Of a stretch of 64,000 nt of DNA, positions 1 to 9,569 are shown piece after piece (the stretch's first letter is position 1; every line of letters begins with the position of its first letter). Source of the stretch: Klebsiella pneumoniae. GTDB lineage: Bacteria; Myxococcota_A; UBA796; SXON01. Below the pieces are notes generated by a model. The model worked only from the letters and a program-made list of their open reading frames with translations. It had not been told where the DNA came from and did not search any database. Made by a program: the position numbers and the translations under genes. The stretch is taken from contig CAMAWH010000001.1 of assembly GCA_945861635.1 (NCBI GenBank), forward strand, positions 124,001 to 188,000, written 5' to 3'.

Positions 1-1119
1 AATCGCGGCCCCCACGGCCACCACTTCGTCGGGGTTGACGCTGATATTGGGCGGCTTGCCGAAGTACTGCTGAACCGCCTCCCGCACGAGCGGGTATCGC
101 GTCATGCCGCCGACCAAAAGGATGTGGTCGATCTGCCGCGCGGACATCCCAGCGTTTTTCACCGCTTCATCACATACGGAGAACGTTTTCTGGACGAGCG
201 GCATCACCCACTGCGCGTACTGGTACCGGTTGACCTTCGTGCGGAACTCGTACTCTTGACCGTCGGGGCTCCGATAGACGCCCGGAACGTGAACCTCGAC
301 TTCATCCGACATTGAAAGCGCGATTTTTGCCCGTTCCGCCGCCTCCCGAAGTTTCAGACGGACCGTGCGATTGTCGTCTAGCTTCAGGGAATTCGTCTTT
401 TCAAACTGTTCAAGGAAGCGATCCGCAGTCGTGTAGTCGAAATCATCGCCACCGAGAAACGTATCGCCGGCGGTCGAGACGACCTCGAAGAAATCGTCGT
501 CGATCTTCAGGATCGACACGTCAAACGTTCCACCACCGAGGTCGTACACCGCAATGTGCTGCCGCTTTCCCTGTTGGAACCCGTATGCGAGCGCAGCGGC
601 CGTCGGCTCATTGATGATCCGCAAACACTGCAAGCCGGCGATCGATGCAGCATCTCGGGTGGCCTGACGCTGGTTGTCATTGAAGTAGGCCGGCACCGTG
701 ATCACGGCGCGGTCCACGACCTCTCCGAGAGCGTTTTCGGCGATGCGCTTCATGTGCACGAGGACGTGCGCACTAATTTCTGGAGGGGAAAATAGGCGAC
801 CTTGCACGCGAATGCGCGCATCTCCGTTTTCGGATTCGCTGATTCCGAACGCGCTCTGCGCCTTCATGCGCGTCACCTCCTCGGAGGCATATCGGCGGCC
901 GATCAAGCGTTTTGCGCTTACGACCGTGTTTTCAGGCGCATACAGCATTTGCTTTCGTGCACGGTGGCCGACGACGACCGTTTTTCCGTAGCCGAACGCG
1001 ACGACGGACGGCTGCGTTCGCCGCCCCTCCTGATCCGCGAATACCACAGGAATTCCATCACGCATCGCCGCGACGCAGGAGTTGGACGTACCGAGATCGA
1101 TGCCGACGGCGACGCCCAT
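1..1119 (-). CDS. Hsp70/DnaK-family chaperone, N-terminal part (cut by window edge)
   Basis: Read on the minus strand from the ATG at 1119, the frame stays open for 373 codons to the window edge, so the C-terminal part lies outside. It encodes the Hsp70 ATPase domain. Visible motifs are the phosphate-1 loop GIDLGTSNS at residues 6-14, the phosphate-2 loop DLGGGTFDVS near 190, INEPTAAALAYG near 165, and the adenosine loop LVGGMTRYP near 335. Family knowledge: ATP-driven folding of client proteins in the cytoplasm. The start lies 8 bases after the stop of the kinase-like gene (1128-2975), so the two are probably co-transcribed. Myxobacteria carry many dnaK paralogues and no dnaJ or grpE is visible here, so I call a family member rather than the housekeeping dnaK. 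Confidence 0.93.
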   Translation of the reverse strand, partial: MGVAVGIDLGTSNSCVAAMRDGIPVVFADQEGRRTQPSVVAFGYGKTVVVGHRARKQMLYAPENTVVSAKRLIGRRYASEEVTRMKAQSAFGISESENGDARIRVQGRLFSPPEISAHVLVHMKRIAENALGEVVDRAVITVPAYFNDNQRQATRDAASIAGLQCLRIINEPTAAALAYGFQQGKRQHIAVYDLGGGTFDVSILKIDDDFFEVVSTAGDTFLGGDDFDYTTADRFLEQFEKTNSLKLDDNRTVRLKLREAAERAKIALSMSDEVEVHVPGVYRSPDGQEYEFRTKVNRYQYAQWVMPLVQKTFSVCDEAVKNAGMSARQIDHILLVGGMTRYPLVREAVQQYFGKPPNISVNPDEVVAVGAAI

Positions 1120-1127
1120 GCTCCTTC

Positions 1128-2975
1128 CTATCCGCCCGAGCAGGAAACGCGGCCACCCGATTCACTGCAAGTCACCGACGCGTTCCGGTTCACCTGCACA
1201 ACGCCCATCGCCGAGCCCACGCGGACCCGACACGTCACCGTCCCCTCGAACGTGAGCGTCGAGGCGCCGACGAACTCGACGGTTTGACCGTCACCGCACT
1301 GAAGCTTGCCTTCCTGACCCGGAATATTGAATCGCACCGAGTACGTACCGGTAGCGGCGGGCTCCGGCGGGGGCGTCGCAAGCGGGGCGGGGCGCGATGA
1401 GCCCGGCGGGCGGGGGGTGGCGGCACCGCTGCTGGTCGGCTTCGCCGCGGACGCGGAACCACCAGGCTTCGGCTGGGGTACGGGCGCGGGGGCGGCAGTG
1501 GGGCGCGGGCGGGACGAGGGGGACGTTGTTGAGGACGAGGAAGCCGCGCGCGGAGGGGCGACGGCGTGGGGGGGCTCCGGGGCGTCTTCGGTCGTGGGGT
1601 CCGTCGATGGCGCACCGTCCGGCGCCCCGGCGTCGGCGGCCTCTTTCCCGGCCTCCGCGGAGGGGCTGCCTTCGTTTCCGTCGGCCTTTTCCGAAGCAGG
1701 GGCAACGATTTCCGCCGGTCCGCTCATCCGCGACATCACCCACGCGCCGCCGCCCAACGCCATTCCGCCGCCGCAAACGAGCACCAGCAACACCACGACA
1801 ACGCCGACCATCATCATGCCCGTTCCCGATTTTTTCGGGACATAGTCGTCATCGAGAACGGAGCGCTCTCGGGGCACCGTTACGGGACCGGCGGAAGCAA
1901 CGGGACCCGCGGCAATCGAGGCTGGACGCGCGGACTGCGGCGGCGGAAAAGCCGGTGCAATCATAGCGTCTTCGCGACTCGGCGCGCGCGGGACATCGGC
2001 AGGACGCGCCGCGATCGAGCGCGGCGGCTCCATCGCACGCGGCGGCTCCATCGCACGCGGCGGCTCCATCGCACGCGAGGGAAACGGCACTGCGGACGGA
2101 TCGATCAAAGGCGGCACGGGCGGCGCCGCACGGCGTGGCGGCGGGGGCGGAAGATCGTCTTCCTCCGCAAGCATCGCCGCGATCTTGTCCCGACTCCAAA
2201 AGGCGGTACTCTCCCCCTTCGCCGCGGGCGCCTGCCGACTCGCGCCGCGCGTGAACGGCGACGACAGCGAAACCGGACCACCGAGCACCTCCGACGGGCG
2301 CGCGGGCTCGATCGGCGGCGGCGGAACGGACGTCGGCGCAACGGACGTCGGCGCGCGCCCGCGACCGACGCCCGCACCGCGCTGTGCCCACCCCTCAATC
2401 CCCTCGCCCGGGCACTGACTCGCTACCGAGGCAAGAACGTTGGCGGCATCGAGCGCGGCCGGGCGTTCGGAACCCTGATACGCAAGGATCTGACACAGGA
2501 AGTTACGAACGTCCTCCAACCAACGCTTGCCCTTCACCTGGTCGAAATTCATTGCCAAAACGCGAGATACCACCTCGTCATCATGCGCATCCGCCTCCCG
2601 CGGAAGTGCGCCCATCGGCTCACCGCTCAGGATGGAGTGGAGGACCACGCCCAGACCGAAAATGTCCGCCTTCGGAGAATCGGGACGGCCCTCCGGCGCG
2701 CGCGTTTGCCGCCTTGTAATACCGTATCCCTCAACCGAAACGTTGCCCTTCTCGTCGATCTTGACATGCGCCGGGCGGATGTCACCATGGATGGCCTTGT
2801 CCTCTTCGGCAATGCAGAGAATATCGGCCATCGCCGCGCCGATTTCGAGGGCGGCACGCAGCGGCGGCCGCTCGCGATCGACGAGCACGTCGAGGCCGAT
2901 GCCGGCGGCAGCACCTTCACCGGCGAGGATTTGACCCTCCGCACCAGCCTCACGCGTGTAGAAGTATCCGCTCAT
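1128..2975 (-). CDS. degenerate Ser/Thr kinase-like membrane protein (probable pseudokinase)
   Basis: This 615-residue protein keeps only a remnant of the kinase C-lobe in its first 190 residues. The catalytic loop reads HGDIRPAHV at 63-71 instead of HRDLKPxN, the DFG position reads EGYG at 82-85, and a helix with DIFGLGVVLHSILSG follows. The glycine loop and the VAIK lysine are absent. A long Pro/Ala-rich linker with three RAMEPP repeats leads to one membrane segment near residue 400 (MMMVGVVVVLLVLV), then another Pro/Ser-rich stretch and a small Cys-containing C-terminal domain that would lie outside the cytoplasm. The architecture matches myxobacterial membrane kinases with PEGA-like tails, but catalysis looks lost. 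It sits between gatB (18 bases upstream) and the Hsp70 gene (8 bases downstream), so it may regulate or scaffold rather than phosphorylate. Confidence 0.8.
   Translation of the reverse strand: MSGYFYTREAGAEGQILAGEGAAAGIGLDVLVDRERPPLRAALEIGAAMADILCIAEEDKAIHGDIRPAHVKIDEKGNVSVEGYGITRRQTRAPEGRPDSPKADIFGLGVVLHSILSGEPMGALPREADAHDDEVVSRVLAMNFDQVKGKRWLEDVRNFLCQILAYQGSERPAALDAANVLASVASQCPGEGIEGWAQRGAGVGRGRAPTSVAPTSVPPPPIEPARPSEVLGGPVSLSSPFTRGASRQAPAAKGESTAFWSRDKIAAMLAEEDDLPPPPPRRAAPPVPPLIDPSAVPFPSRAMEPPRAMEPPRAMEPPRSIAARPADVPRAPSREDAMIAPAFPPPQSARPASIAAGPVASAGPVTVPRERSVLDDDYVPKKSGTGMMMVGVVVVLLVLVCGGGMALGGGAWVMSRMSGPAEIVAPASEKADGNEGSPSAEAGKEAADAGAPDGAPSTDPTTEDAPEPPHAVAPPRAASSSSTTSPSSRPRPTAAPAPVPQPKPGGSASAAKPTSSGAATPRPPGSSRPAPLATPPPEPAATGTYSVRFNIPGQEGKLQCGDGQTVEFVGASTLTFEGTVTCRVRVGSAMGVVQVNRNASVTCSESGGRVSCSGG
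2023..2076. repeat. 18-bp tandem repeat, three perfect copies
   Basis: The unit ggcggctccatcgcacgc occurs three times in a row (2023-2040, 2041-2058, 2059-2076). It lies in frame inside the kinase-like gene and encodes repeated RAMEPP in the proline-rich linker. Perfect identity suggests recent slippage expansion, so copy number may vary between strains. Confidence 0.95.
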
Positions 2976-2993
2976 CGGGCACGATCTCCTTGC

Positions 2994-4412
2994 CTAACCG
3001 GTTGCCCGGTCGAGCGCCGCCCGGAGCGCGATAGACGCGGCCTTCGGGTCAATCCGGCGGGCCGTCGCCTCCATCAGTTTTCCCATGAAGAAGCCGAATA
3101 GTCCCTGGTTCCCAGCACGGTATCGTGCAACGGCGTCGGGGTGCCTCAAAACGACTCCAGCGATCTCTGTCGCAAGCGATTCCGCACTGAGATCCCCACG
3201 AACCGCGTGTGCCGCGATCACAGCGGCCACATCGCCACCGTCGCGCCAAAGGGTTGCGATGGCCTGTTTTGTCGATTCACGCGAGAGTTCGCCCGCCGCT
3301 CCGCTCGCCAACACGGCGACCAGTGCGCCTGGCAGCAGGCGCCCCACCCCGTCACGGCGCAGGACTTCCGACATCACGGCGTTCGCCACCGCTTTCGGTG
3401 CACCACCGGCGGCCACCGCGGCCACGAAAAAATCGCGAGCCTCGGCATCGCCGAGCAGCACCCCGACGTCGTACGCCGAGATCCCGTAGCGCTCGGTCCA
3501 GTGGTCAACGCGCGTGCCGTCCTGCGCCGCGAGGTGAAGATCGAGAGGAATACCCGGAAGGAGGCCACGCGCGTCCGCAACCTGTTGTTCCGAGTACACC
3601 AGCGCCCCAAGATCCGGCTCCGCGAAATATCGATAATCGGCGGCCTCCTCCTTCTTTCGCAGAGCCACCGTCCGGGATCCCGTCCACATCCGCGTCTCCA
3701 TTTCCACCGCGGACCCCGCCTCGATTCGCCCCCGCTGGCGCTCGATTTCATACCGGATCGCGCGAGCCACGAACCGAAACGAATTGATATTCTTGATTTC
3801 GACGCGTGGGCCCCACGGCTCGCCCTCACGATGAATCGACACGTTCGCGTCACAACGGAAGTGCCCCTTCTCCAGGTCGCCCAGGCAAATTCCACCCACC
3901 ACCAACACCCGATGCAAGGCGCGGAGGTAGCCCTCCGCCTCGCCAGCAGATCGCAGATCCGGGTTGCTCACGATCTCGATCAACGGGACTCCAGCTCGGT
4001 TCCAATCAACCAGCGAGTCCGGTCCACCATGCAGCATCTTCCCCGCATCTTCCTCAAAGTGAATGCGCGTCAGACCGAACGCCTTGCCCGCAACGTGCAC
4101 CGCGCCACCCGTTGCGAACGGGCGGTCATACTGGGTGATCTGGTAGCCCTTGGGAAGGTCCGGATAGAAGTAATGCTTTCTCGAAAAAATCGATGTTCGG
4201 TGGATGTCGCAACCCAACGCCAGCGCCGCCCGGAGGCCGAGCGCCAGCGCCTCCGCGTTGACGACCGGGAGCGTCCCGGGATGCCCCATGCAAACCGGGC
4301 AAATCGCCACATTCGGCGCGGCATCCGCGACGACGGCGCACCCGCAAAACATCTTCGTTCGCGTGTTCAGCTGGGCGTGGCACTCCAGCCCGATGACCGC
4401 CTCGAAACGCAC
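2994..4412 (-). CDS. gatB: Asp-tRNA(Asn)/Glu-tRNA(Gln) amidotransferase subunit B
   Basis: GatB of the GatCAB complex, which converts Glu-tRNA(Gln) and Asp-tRNA(Asn) to the amidated forms. The N-terminus VRFEAVIGLECHAQLNT, the HYFYPDLPKGYQITQYDRP signature near residue 75, EIVSNPDLRSAGEA, and the C-terminal GatB/YqeY-like helical domain are all recognisable. Length is about 472 residues, normal for the family. I chose the GTG at 4412 because a CGGAGG ribosome-binding site lies 6 bases in front; the ATG at 4445 would add 11 residues with no similarity to GatB. gatA and gatC are not in this window. It is divergent from hisS, with about 95 bases between the starts. Confidence 0.95.
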   Translation of the reverse strand: MRFEAVIGLECHAQLNTRTKMFCGCAVVADAAPNVAICPVCMGHPGTLPVVNAEALALGLRAALALGCDIHRTSIFSRKHYFYPDLPKGYQITQYDRPFATGGAVHVAGKAFGLTRIHFEEDAGKMLHGGPDSLVDWNRAGVPLIEIVSNPDLRSAGEAEGYLRALHRVLVVGGICLGDLEKGHFRCDANVSIHREGEPWGPRVEIKNINSFRFVARAIRYEIERQRGRIEAGSAVEMETRMWTGSRTVALRKKEEAADYRYFAEPDLGALVYSEQQVADARGLLPGIPLDLHLAAQDGTRVDHWTERYGISAYDVGVLLGDAEARDFFVAAVAAGGAPKAVANAVMSEVLRRDGVGRLLPGALVAVLASGAAGELSRESTKQAIATLWRDGGDVAAVIAAHAVRGDLSAESLATEIAGVVLRHPDAVARYRAGNQGLFGFFMGKLMEATARRIDPKAASIALRAALDRATG

Positions 4413-4506
4413 GACTCGCCTCCGTGCCGGCTGCACTAACCACACACGCTACCCTCCACGCCGACCCCGCCTGCGCGATTCGGATAGGCGCCGGTTCGGA
4501 GGCCAC

Positions 4507-5799
4507 ATGACGGTGCAGACGGCCCGCGGAACGCGCGATCTTCTCCCCAGCCAGATGCATGCCCGCCTGCACGTGATCGCGATCATTCGGGAAGTTTTTG
4601 CCGAATTCGGATTCGAGCCACTCGAAACGCCAGCGATTGAACGTCTGGAGACCCTCGTTGGAAAATATGGGGAGGAGGGCGAAAAGTTGACGTTTCGCAT
4701 CCTGGAGCGCGGCGAGGGTGGACGAGAGGGAAAGGCCGACCTGGCCTTGCGCTACGATCTGACGGTCCCCCTGGCCCGCGTGATGGCGATGAATCAGGCG
4801 TTGCCCCTGCCGTTCAAGCGGTATCAGGTTCAGCCCGTGTGGCGAGCGGAACGGCCACAAAAGGGGCGATTCCGAGAATTTTACCAGTGCGATGCCGATA
4901 TTGTCGGCGCACCGGGCCGCCGCGCGGACGCGGAGTGCATCACCGTCGCGCATACAGCACTTTGTCGGCTTGGATTCGACGATTTTGAGATTCTCGTCAA
5001 CGACCGCCGTATCCTCCGCGCAATCGCGCGGGAGCTGGCCAACACCGACCGCGAGAATGACGTTCTCGTGGCCATCGACAAGCTCGACAAGATCGGCTGG
5101 GACGGCGTGGCCGTAGACCTCGGAGCCCGCGGCATCGCGACGACCTGGCTTACGACGTTTCGAACCATGCTGGACGGTCCTGACCCGCTTGCAGAATTCC
5201 TGTCGATCGCTCCAGAAGCCGGGCGGGAGTTGGGGGAGGTGATGGCGGCAGCGCGGACTCAGGGCGTGACGCATATGCGATTCGACGCCACCCTCGCCCG
5301 CGGACTCGGGTACTACACGGGCACCGTCTATGAGGCACGAATTCTCGGCGGCGGCGTCGGCAGCGTGAGCGGGGGCGGTCGCTACGACGACCTGATCGGC
5401 ATGTTCAGCGGGCGATCCGTGCCCGCCGTCGGCGTTTCTCTTGGCCTCGAACGGCTCCTTGTGGTGATGGAGGAGCGGGGGATGCTGCCGGTGCCGACAA
5501 CGCGCACGCTCGCGCTGGTCACGGTATTTTCGGCAGAATTGACCAACAAAAGTCTGGAAATCGCCGCTCGCCTCCGGAGTGACCTTCGTGGCCGTCCACG
5601 CGGTGGCGTGGAAACGTGGTTGGGCGAGGCCGGCGCGCTCGGCAAGCAATTCAAATATGCCGCCAACAAACAGATTCCCTGGGCGATCGTCATCGGTCCT
5701 GACGAGGCTGCGGAGGGGCTTGTGTCTGTGAAAAACCTATTGACCGGGCAACAAACCAAACTGCCGGAGGGCGAGCTTGTCCAGCATCTTTCGGAATGA
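4507..5799 (+). CDS. hisS: histidyl-tRNA synthetase
   Basis: Class II aminoacyl-tRNA synthetase that charges tRNA(His), 430 residues. Motif 2 (QPVWRAERPQKGRFREFYQ) lies near residue 120, the histidine-binding motif GLGYYTGTVYEA near 270 and motif 3 (GVSLGLERLL) near 315, followed by the C-terminal anticodon-binding domain. The ATG at 4507 begins MTVQTARGTRDLLP, the conserved N-terminus, and follows a GGAGG site at 4498-4502; earlier in-frame starts only give non-conserved sequence. The 3' end overlaps the next gene by 23 bases in another frame. Confidence 0.96.
   Translation: MTVQTARGTRDLLPSQMHARLHVIAIIREVFAEFGFEPLETPAIERLETLVGKYGEEGEKLTFRILERGEGGREGKADLALRYDLTVPLARVMAMNQALPLPFKRYQVQPVWRAERPQKGRFREFYQCDADIVGAPGRRADAECITVAHTALCRLGFDDFEILVNDRRILRAIARELANTDRENDVLVAIDKLDKIGWDGVAVDLGARGIATTWLTTFRTMLDGPDPLAEFLSIAPEAGRELGEVMAAARTQGVTHMRFDATLARGLGYYTGTVYEARILGGGVGSVSGGGRYDDLIGMFSGRSVPAVGVSLGLERLLVVMEERGMLPVPTTRTLALVTVFSAELTNKSLEIAARLRSDLRGRPRGGVETWLGEAGALGKQFKYAANKQIPWAIVIGPDEAAEGLVSVKNLLTGQQTKLPEGELVQHLSE
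5766..5779 (+). promoter_or_regulatory. ribosome-binding site deciding a TTG start
   Basis: GGAGG at 5766-5770 followed by GCGAGC and TTG. It lies inside the hisS coding end and fixes the start of the SDR gene, since no ATG lies nearby in that frame. Confidence 0.65.
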
Positions 5800-6622
5800 T
5801 CTCCTCGACGGCCAGGTGGCGGTGGTCACGGGCGGCGGCACCGGCATCGGCGTCGCCATCGCGCGTGAGCTCGGCAGCCTCGGAGCGACCGTCGTCATCG
5901 CTTCCCGCAAGCGGGAAAACGTCGAGCCCGCAGCGATCGGCCTTTCCCAGGAGCTGGGCCGTGCCGTGCACGCGCGCGTGTGCGACGTCCGCGACCGTGA
6001 GCAGGTCGCGAAGCTTTCGGAGGACCTTGTCGCGACGCACGGCCGAATCGACATCCTGATCAACAACGGGGGCGGTCAGTTCTTCGCTCCGGCGGAAGCG
6101 ATCACGCCCCGCGGCTGGGACGCGGTCGTGCAGACCAATTTGACAGGCCAGTGGAACATGATCCAGGCCGTCGTGAACGGATGGATGCTCGCACACGGCG
6201 GGCGCATCGTCAGCATCACGATGCTGACGTCGCGCGGCTTCGCCGGAATGGCGCACTCCGTCGCCGCGCGAGCCGGCGTTGAAGCGCTGACCAAAACGCT
6301 GGCGGTGGAGTGGGCACCGCGCGGAATCACGTTGAACGCCATCGCCCCCGGCTACATCGCGTCCACGGGACTGCGCCGGTATCCCGACGGCGTGCTGCTC
6401 GCCGAACGTCTCCAAACCTCCGTCCCGATGAAGCGCCTTGGGACCTGCGAGGAAATCGCACAAGCCGTCGCATTCCTTGTTTCACCCGCTGGAAACTACA
6501 TTACGGGGCAGGTTTTGACCGTAGACGGCGGCCGTTCGCTATGGGGCGACCATTGGCCGATCCCCGATCCGGGCGCGCTGCCGCCCGTCGTCGTTCCCAG
6601 AGAGCCATGGGAGGCGGACTGA
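5777..6622 (+). CDS. SDR oxidoreductase of the trans-2-enoyl-CoA / 2,4-dienoyl-CoA reductase (PECR/DECR) type
   Basis: A 281-residue short-chain dehydrogenase with a Rossmann fold. The cofactor loop is TGGGTGIG near residue 19, NNGGG lies near 95 and the C-terminal seal is VDGGRSLWG. The usual catalytic Tyr-xxx-Lys is absent; the region reads HSVAARAGVEALTKTLAVEW, as in peroxisomal trans-2-enoyl-CoA reductase and dienoyl-CoA reductases. Predicted role: NADPH-dependent reduction of enoyl- or dienoyl-CoA in unsaturated fatty acid metabolism. The start is a TTG at 5777, inside the end of hisS; GGAGG at 5766-5770 with a 6-base spacer supports it. The genes are unrelated in function, so co-transcription is probably incidental. 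Confidence 0.85.
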   Translation: MSSIFRNDLLDGQVAVVTGGGTGIGVAIARELGSLGATVVIASRKRENVEPAAIGLSQELGRAVHARVCDVRDREQVAKLSEDLVATHGRIDILINNGGGQFFAPAEAITPRGWDAVVQTNLTGQWNMIQAVVNGWMLAHGGRIVSITMLTSRGFAGMAHSVAARAGVEALTKTLAVEWAPRGITLNAIAPGYIASTGLRRYPDGVLLAERLQTSVPMKRLGTCEEIAQAVAFLVSPAGNYITGQVLTVDGGRSLWGDHWPIPDPGALPPVVVPREPWEAD

Positions 6623-6637
6623 AGAAGGAAGCCTGTC

Positions 6638-8566
6638 CTATTTGACGATCGTGCCGGGTGGAACATTGGTAATCGTCGTCAGGAGGGACGCCACCGTGGG
6701 CCCGCCAGCGGCGAGCAGCATGCCGTTGCTCTCGACCCCGCGCAACTTCGCCGGTTTCAGGTTGACGACGACGATGATGGGCTGACCGACGAGTTGATCC
6801 GGGGCGTACACTGCGGCAATTCCCGCGACAATCGTGCGGGGTTCCGCCTCCCCGACATCCACCTTTAGAACCAAGAGTCGGTCAGCATTGGGATGACGAT
6901 CGGCTTGGACGATAACGCCGGTGCGAAGCGCGAGCTTCGCGAAGTCCCCATACTCGATGAGGGCCGGCACTTCGGACGGGGCGACGGGCTGCGCGACGGG
7001 CGTAGGATCGGGCACTGGAGGCTCCTTGGGCGACGGGGGGGCGACGGCGGGAGATGATGTAGGTTCCGCCTCCATTCTCGGAAACAGCGGTTCACCGGCC
7101 GCGACGCGCGCGGCCGTCGGGAGTCCATCGAGCGAAACCACCAACGAGGGCATGTGCTCGCCGAGCTTCGCCAACAGCTCCGTGGCTTTCTGCGGGCACA
7201 CACACCACAGGTGCGACGCCGCAATTCGCACACATTCCAGCGCGTTCCGAAGCACGGCGGCGAGCCGGGCGGTATCGCCTTTCTTGGCCAACGCCCACGG
7301 GGCCTCCGTGTCGATGTATTTGTTCCCCGCGCGCACGAACTCCCACAGCCCATCGAGGGCATCGCGAAACTGCAGCTGTTCGATACTCGCTCGGAACGTG
7401 GCGGTTGCACGTGCTCCGATGTCGAGAAACACCCGATCACTAGCGGACATCGGCCCCGCCGCGGGAAGTTGACCACCGAGCCACCGTTCGGCCATCGTAA
7501 GCGAGCGATGGGCGAGATTGCCGAGATCATTGGCAAGATCGGCGTTGTAGCGCGTAAGAATCGCTTCGGGCGAAAAGTCGCCGTCTCCCCCAAAGGGGAT
7601 CTCCCGAAGCAGGAAATACCGCACAGCGTCGGCACCGTACGCGCCGATCAATGCGTGAGGATCCACCATGTTCCCGGCGGATTTGGACATTTTCTGGCGG
7701 CGGACGGTCCACCAACCGTGTGCGTACACGCTGCGCGGCGGCTCCAGCCCCATTGCGAAAAGCATCGAGAACCAGTACACCGTGTGAAAGGTGAGGATGT
7801 CCTTGCCCACGAGATGCACGTCGGCCGGCCACCACTCCGCTCGCTCTTCACCCAGAGCGCTGACATAGTTCGTGAGCGCGTCAAACCACACGTACGTCAC
7901 ATACTCATCGTCGAATGGCAGCGGGATTCCCCATGGCAAACGCGCCTTCGGGCGGGAAATGCACAAATCACCGAGCGGTTTGCGCAAGAATCCGAGCACT
8001 TCGTTCGCTCGATTTTCCGGACGGATGCAGCCGGGATGCTCCTCAATCCAACGGATCAGCCGTTCCTGATACGCGCTCATCCGAAAAAAGTAGTTTCGCT
8101 CGGTAATCCACTCCACGGGCTGCCCGGTATCGGGACACTTGCCATCGACGAGCTCCTCGTCCTTCCAGAACCGTTCCGCCGACGTCGAATACCAGCCGGA
8201 GTACGGAGAAATGTAGATCTCACCGTTCTCATGCAAACGCGTAAGCATCTCCCCGACGACGCGCTGGTGGCGTGGCTCCGTCGTCCGGATGAAATCGTCG
8301 TACGCGATGCCGAGTGCGGCCCAAAGCGCTTTGTACGGCTCCACCAGGAGATTCACGTGTTCTTGCGGCGTCCGTCCTCTGCTTTCCGCGGCGCGCAAGA
8401 CTTTTTGACCATGCTCGTCCGTTCCGGTCAGAAATTTTACAGAACGACCGTTTAACCTATGCCATCTGGCGATCGTGTCGGCAGCGATGGTCGTGTAGGC
8501 ATGGCCGACGTGCGGAACGTCGTTGACGTAGTAGATCGGCGTGGTGACGTAGAAGCGGCCGGGCAT
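6638..8566 (-). CDS. metG: methionyl-tRNA synthetase with C-terminal tRNA-binding domain
   Basis: Class I synthetase that charges tRNA(Met), about 642 residues. The first nucleotide-binding motif is HVGHAYT near residue 20 and the KMSKS loop is RQKMSKSAGN near 300. The connective peptide has the short form without a CxxC zinc knuckle, as in Bacillus- or Thermus-type MetG. After a Pro-rich linker, the last 100 residues are an EMAP/Trbp111-type OB fold (DFAKLALRTGVIVQADRHP to NLKPAKLRGVESNGMLLA). I start at the ATG 8566 (MPGRFYVTTPIYYVN); an in-frame ATG at 8608 adds 14 non-conserved residues. No clear ribosome-binding site precedes either. Confidence 0.95.
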   Translation of the reverse strand: MPGRFYVTTPIYYVNDVPHVGHAYTTIAADTIARWHRLNGRSVKFLTGTDEHGQKVLRAAESRGRTPQEHVNLLVEPYKALWAALGIAYDDFIRTTEPRHQRVVGEMLTRLHENGEIYISPYSGWYSTSAERFWKDEELVDGKCPDTGQPVEWITERNYFFRMSAYQERLIRWIEEHPGCIRPENRANEVLGFLRKPLGDLCISRPKARLPWGIPLPFDDEYVTYVWFDALTNYVSALGEERAEWWPADVHLVGKDILTFHTVYWFSMLFAMGLEPPRSVYAHGWWTVRRQKMSKSAGNMVDPHALIGAYGADAVRYFLLREIPFGGDGDFSPEAILTRYNADLANDLGNLAHRSLTMAERWLGGQLPAAGPMSASDRVFLDIGARATATFRASIEQLQFRDALDGLWEFVRAGNKYIDTEAPWALAKKGDTARLAAVLRNALECVRIAASHLWCVCPQKATELLAKLGEHMPSLVVSLDGLPTAARVAAGEPLFPRMEAEPTSSPAVAPPSPKEPPVPDPTPVAQPVAPSEVPALIEYGDFAKLALRTGVIVQADRHPNADRLLVLKVDVGEAEPRTIVAGIAAVYAPDQLVGQPIIVVVNLKPAKLRGVESNGMLLAAGGPTVASLLTTITNVPPGTIVK

Positions 8567-8643
8567 GGGGCGGGCAGCTATCCAGAAATGCTCTCGCACG
8601 CCGCGCATTGCCCCACGCGGCCCACGGCGATAGCGGCGCGCCC

Positions 8644-9531
8644 ATGGTTCGGGCTTTCGGTTACTGCAACGACCCCTTCGACACCCACAATCCTGGCCGC
8701 CTTTGCCGAGGCCGGGAGCGATGGATCGAAGGACTTCCTGATTCGGAACGTCAATTCCTTCATCGGACGGTCGTGAGCGGCGCGGTTTTCTCCGATGACA
8801 GCGCCCGAGACGCCCAACGCGGGTTCCGTTTCAGCGGGGTTTCGAGCACCGATCTGCTGATCTCGCTCTTCCCGGGCTCCAGCATTCTCGCGTTTTGCGA
8901 AAGTGGCGACCCCCGTGCCATGCCGGCCGCACCTTTTTTGGAAGAAGATTGGTCCCGCGCCCGATTCGGCGGAGCCACGGTCACGCCAGCCGTGCGATGG
9001 ATTGCCGAGCCCGGCCCGGACGATGGCGATGCATGGCTGGCGGGTGAGTCAGCCGGGATCGCGGGTCCGCAGGCCGATGGTTTCGTCGTGGGGGCGACGA
9101 CGTCCGATTACGGCGCGATTTCCGACGCGTTGTACCGCCTTACGGGCTTTGCCGATGGCGACGATCGGCCCGCTCGCCTGTACTGTCCGACCGGCGTTTC
9201 CGACGTGCTCGCCATCGCAAAGGCGGTCGTGCTCCTCCACCTCGATAAGCATGGACCGGTGCTCGCGATCTACACGCGGGAGCCGCTCGATTCGGATGGA
9301 ATTCTCGACCGAGCTGCCCACGCCGCGGGCGCGTTTCCGGTCCCGTTCGCCATTCCCCCGATGCTCGCGCGTTGGGACCGCGCGCTCTATGAGCTTCGGC
9401 AGGATTGGGACGTGGAGGTAGATGGTGAATTCCCGGTGCCCCCTGCCGACGACGCCGGCGGGAGATGGTCCGCTCGTCGGCACCGGCGCGATGATCCTGA
9501 GGTCCGCGCGGTCGAATCGGCGGAGGAGTAG
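8644..9531 (+). CDS. conserved hypothetical protein, function unknown
   Basis: A 295-residue protein I do not recognise. It has no clear signal peptide or membrane segment. A central alternating hydrophobic stretch (SDVLAIAKAVVLLHLDKHG, about residues 190-210) could be a Rossmann-like helix and strand, and the C-terminus is charged. It is divergent from metG and convergent with the sulfatase-like gene. The ATG at 8644 is preferred over a TTG at 8608, which overlaps the metG 5' region. Codon use resembles the neighbours, supporting a real gene. Confidence 0.6.
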   Translation: MVRAFGYCNDPFDTHNPGRLCRGRERWIEGLPDSERQFLHRTVVSGAVFSDDSARDAQRGFRFSGVSSTDLLISLFPGSSILAFCESGDPRAMPAAPFLEEDWSRARFGGATVTPAVRWIAEPGPDDGDAWLAGESAGIAGPQADGFVVGATTSDYGAISDALYRLTGFADGDDRPARLYCPTGVSDVLAIAKAVVLLHLDKHGPVLAIYTREPLDSDGILDRAAHAAGAFPVPFAIPPMLARWDRALYELRQDWDVEVDGEFPVPPADDAGGRWSARRHRRDDPEVRAVESAEE

Positions 9532-9569
9532 GGGGAGCGATCGGCGGCGGCGTCCATCGAGGCGTTCGG

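Noticed and set aside
4126-5649. 507-codon minus-strand frame over hisS
   Set aside because: hisS on the plus strand shows all class II motifs; this frame has none.
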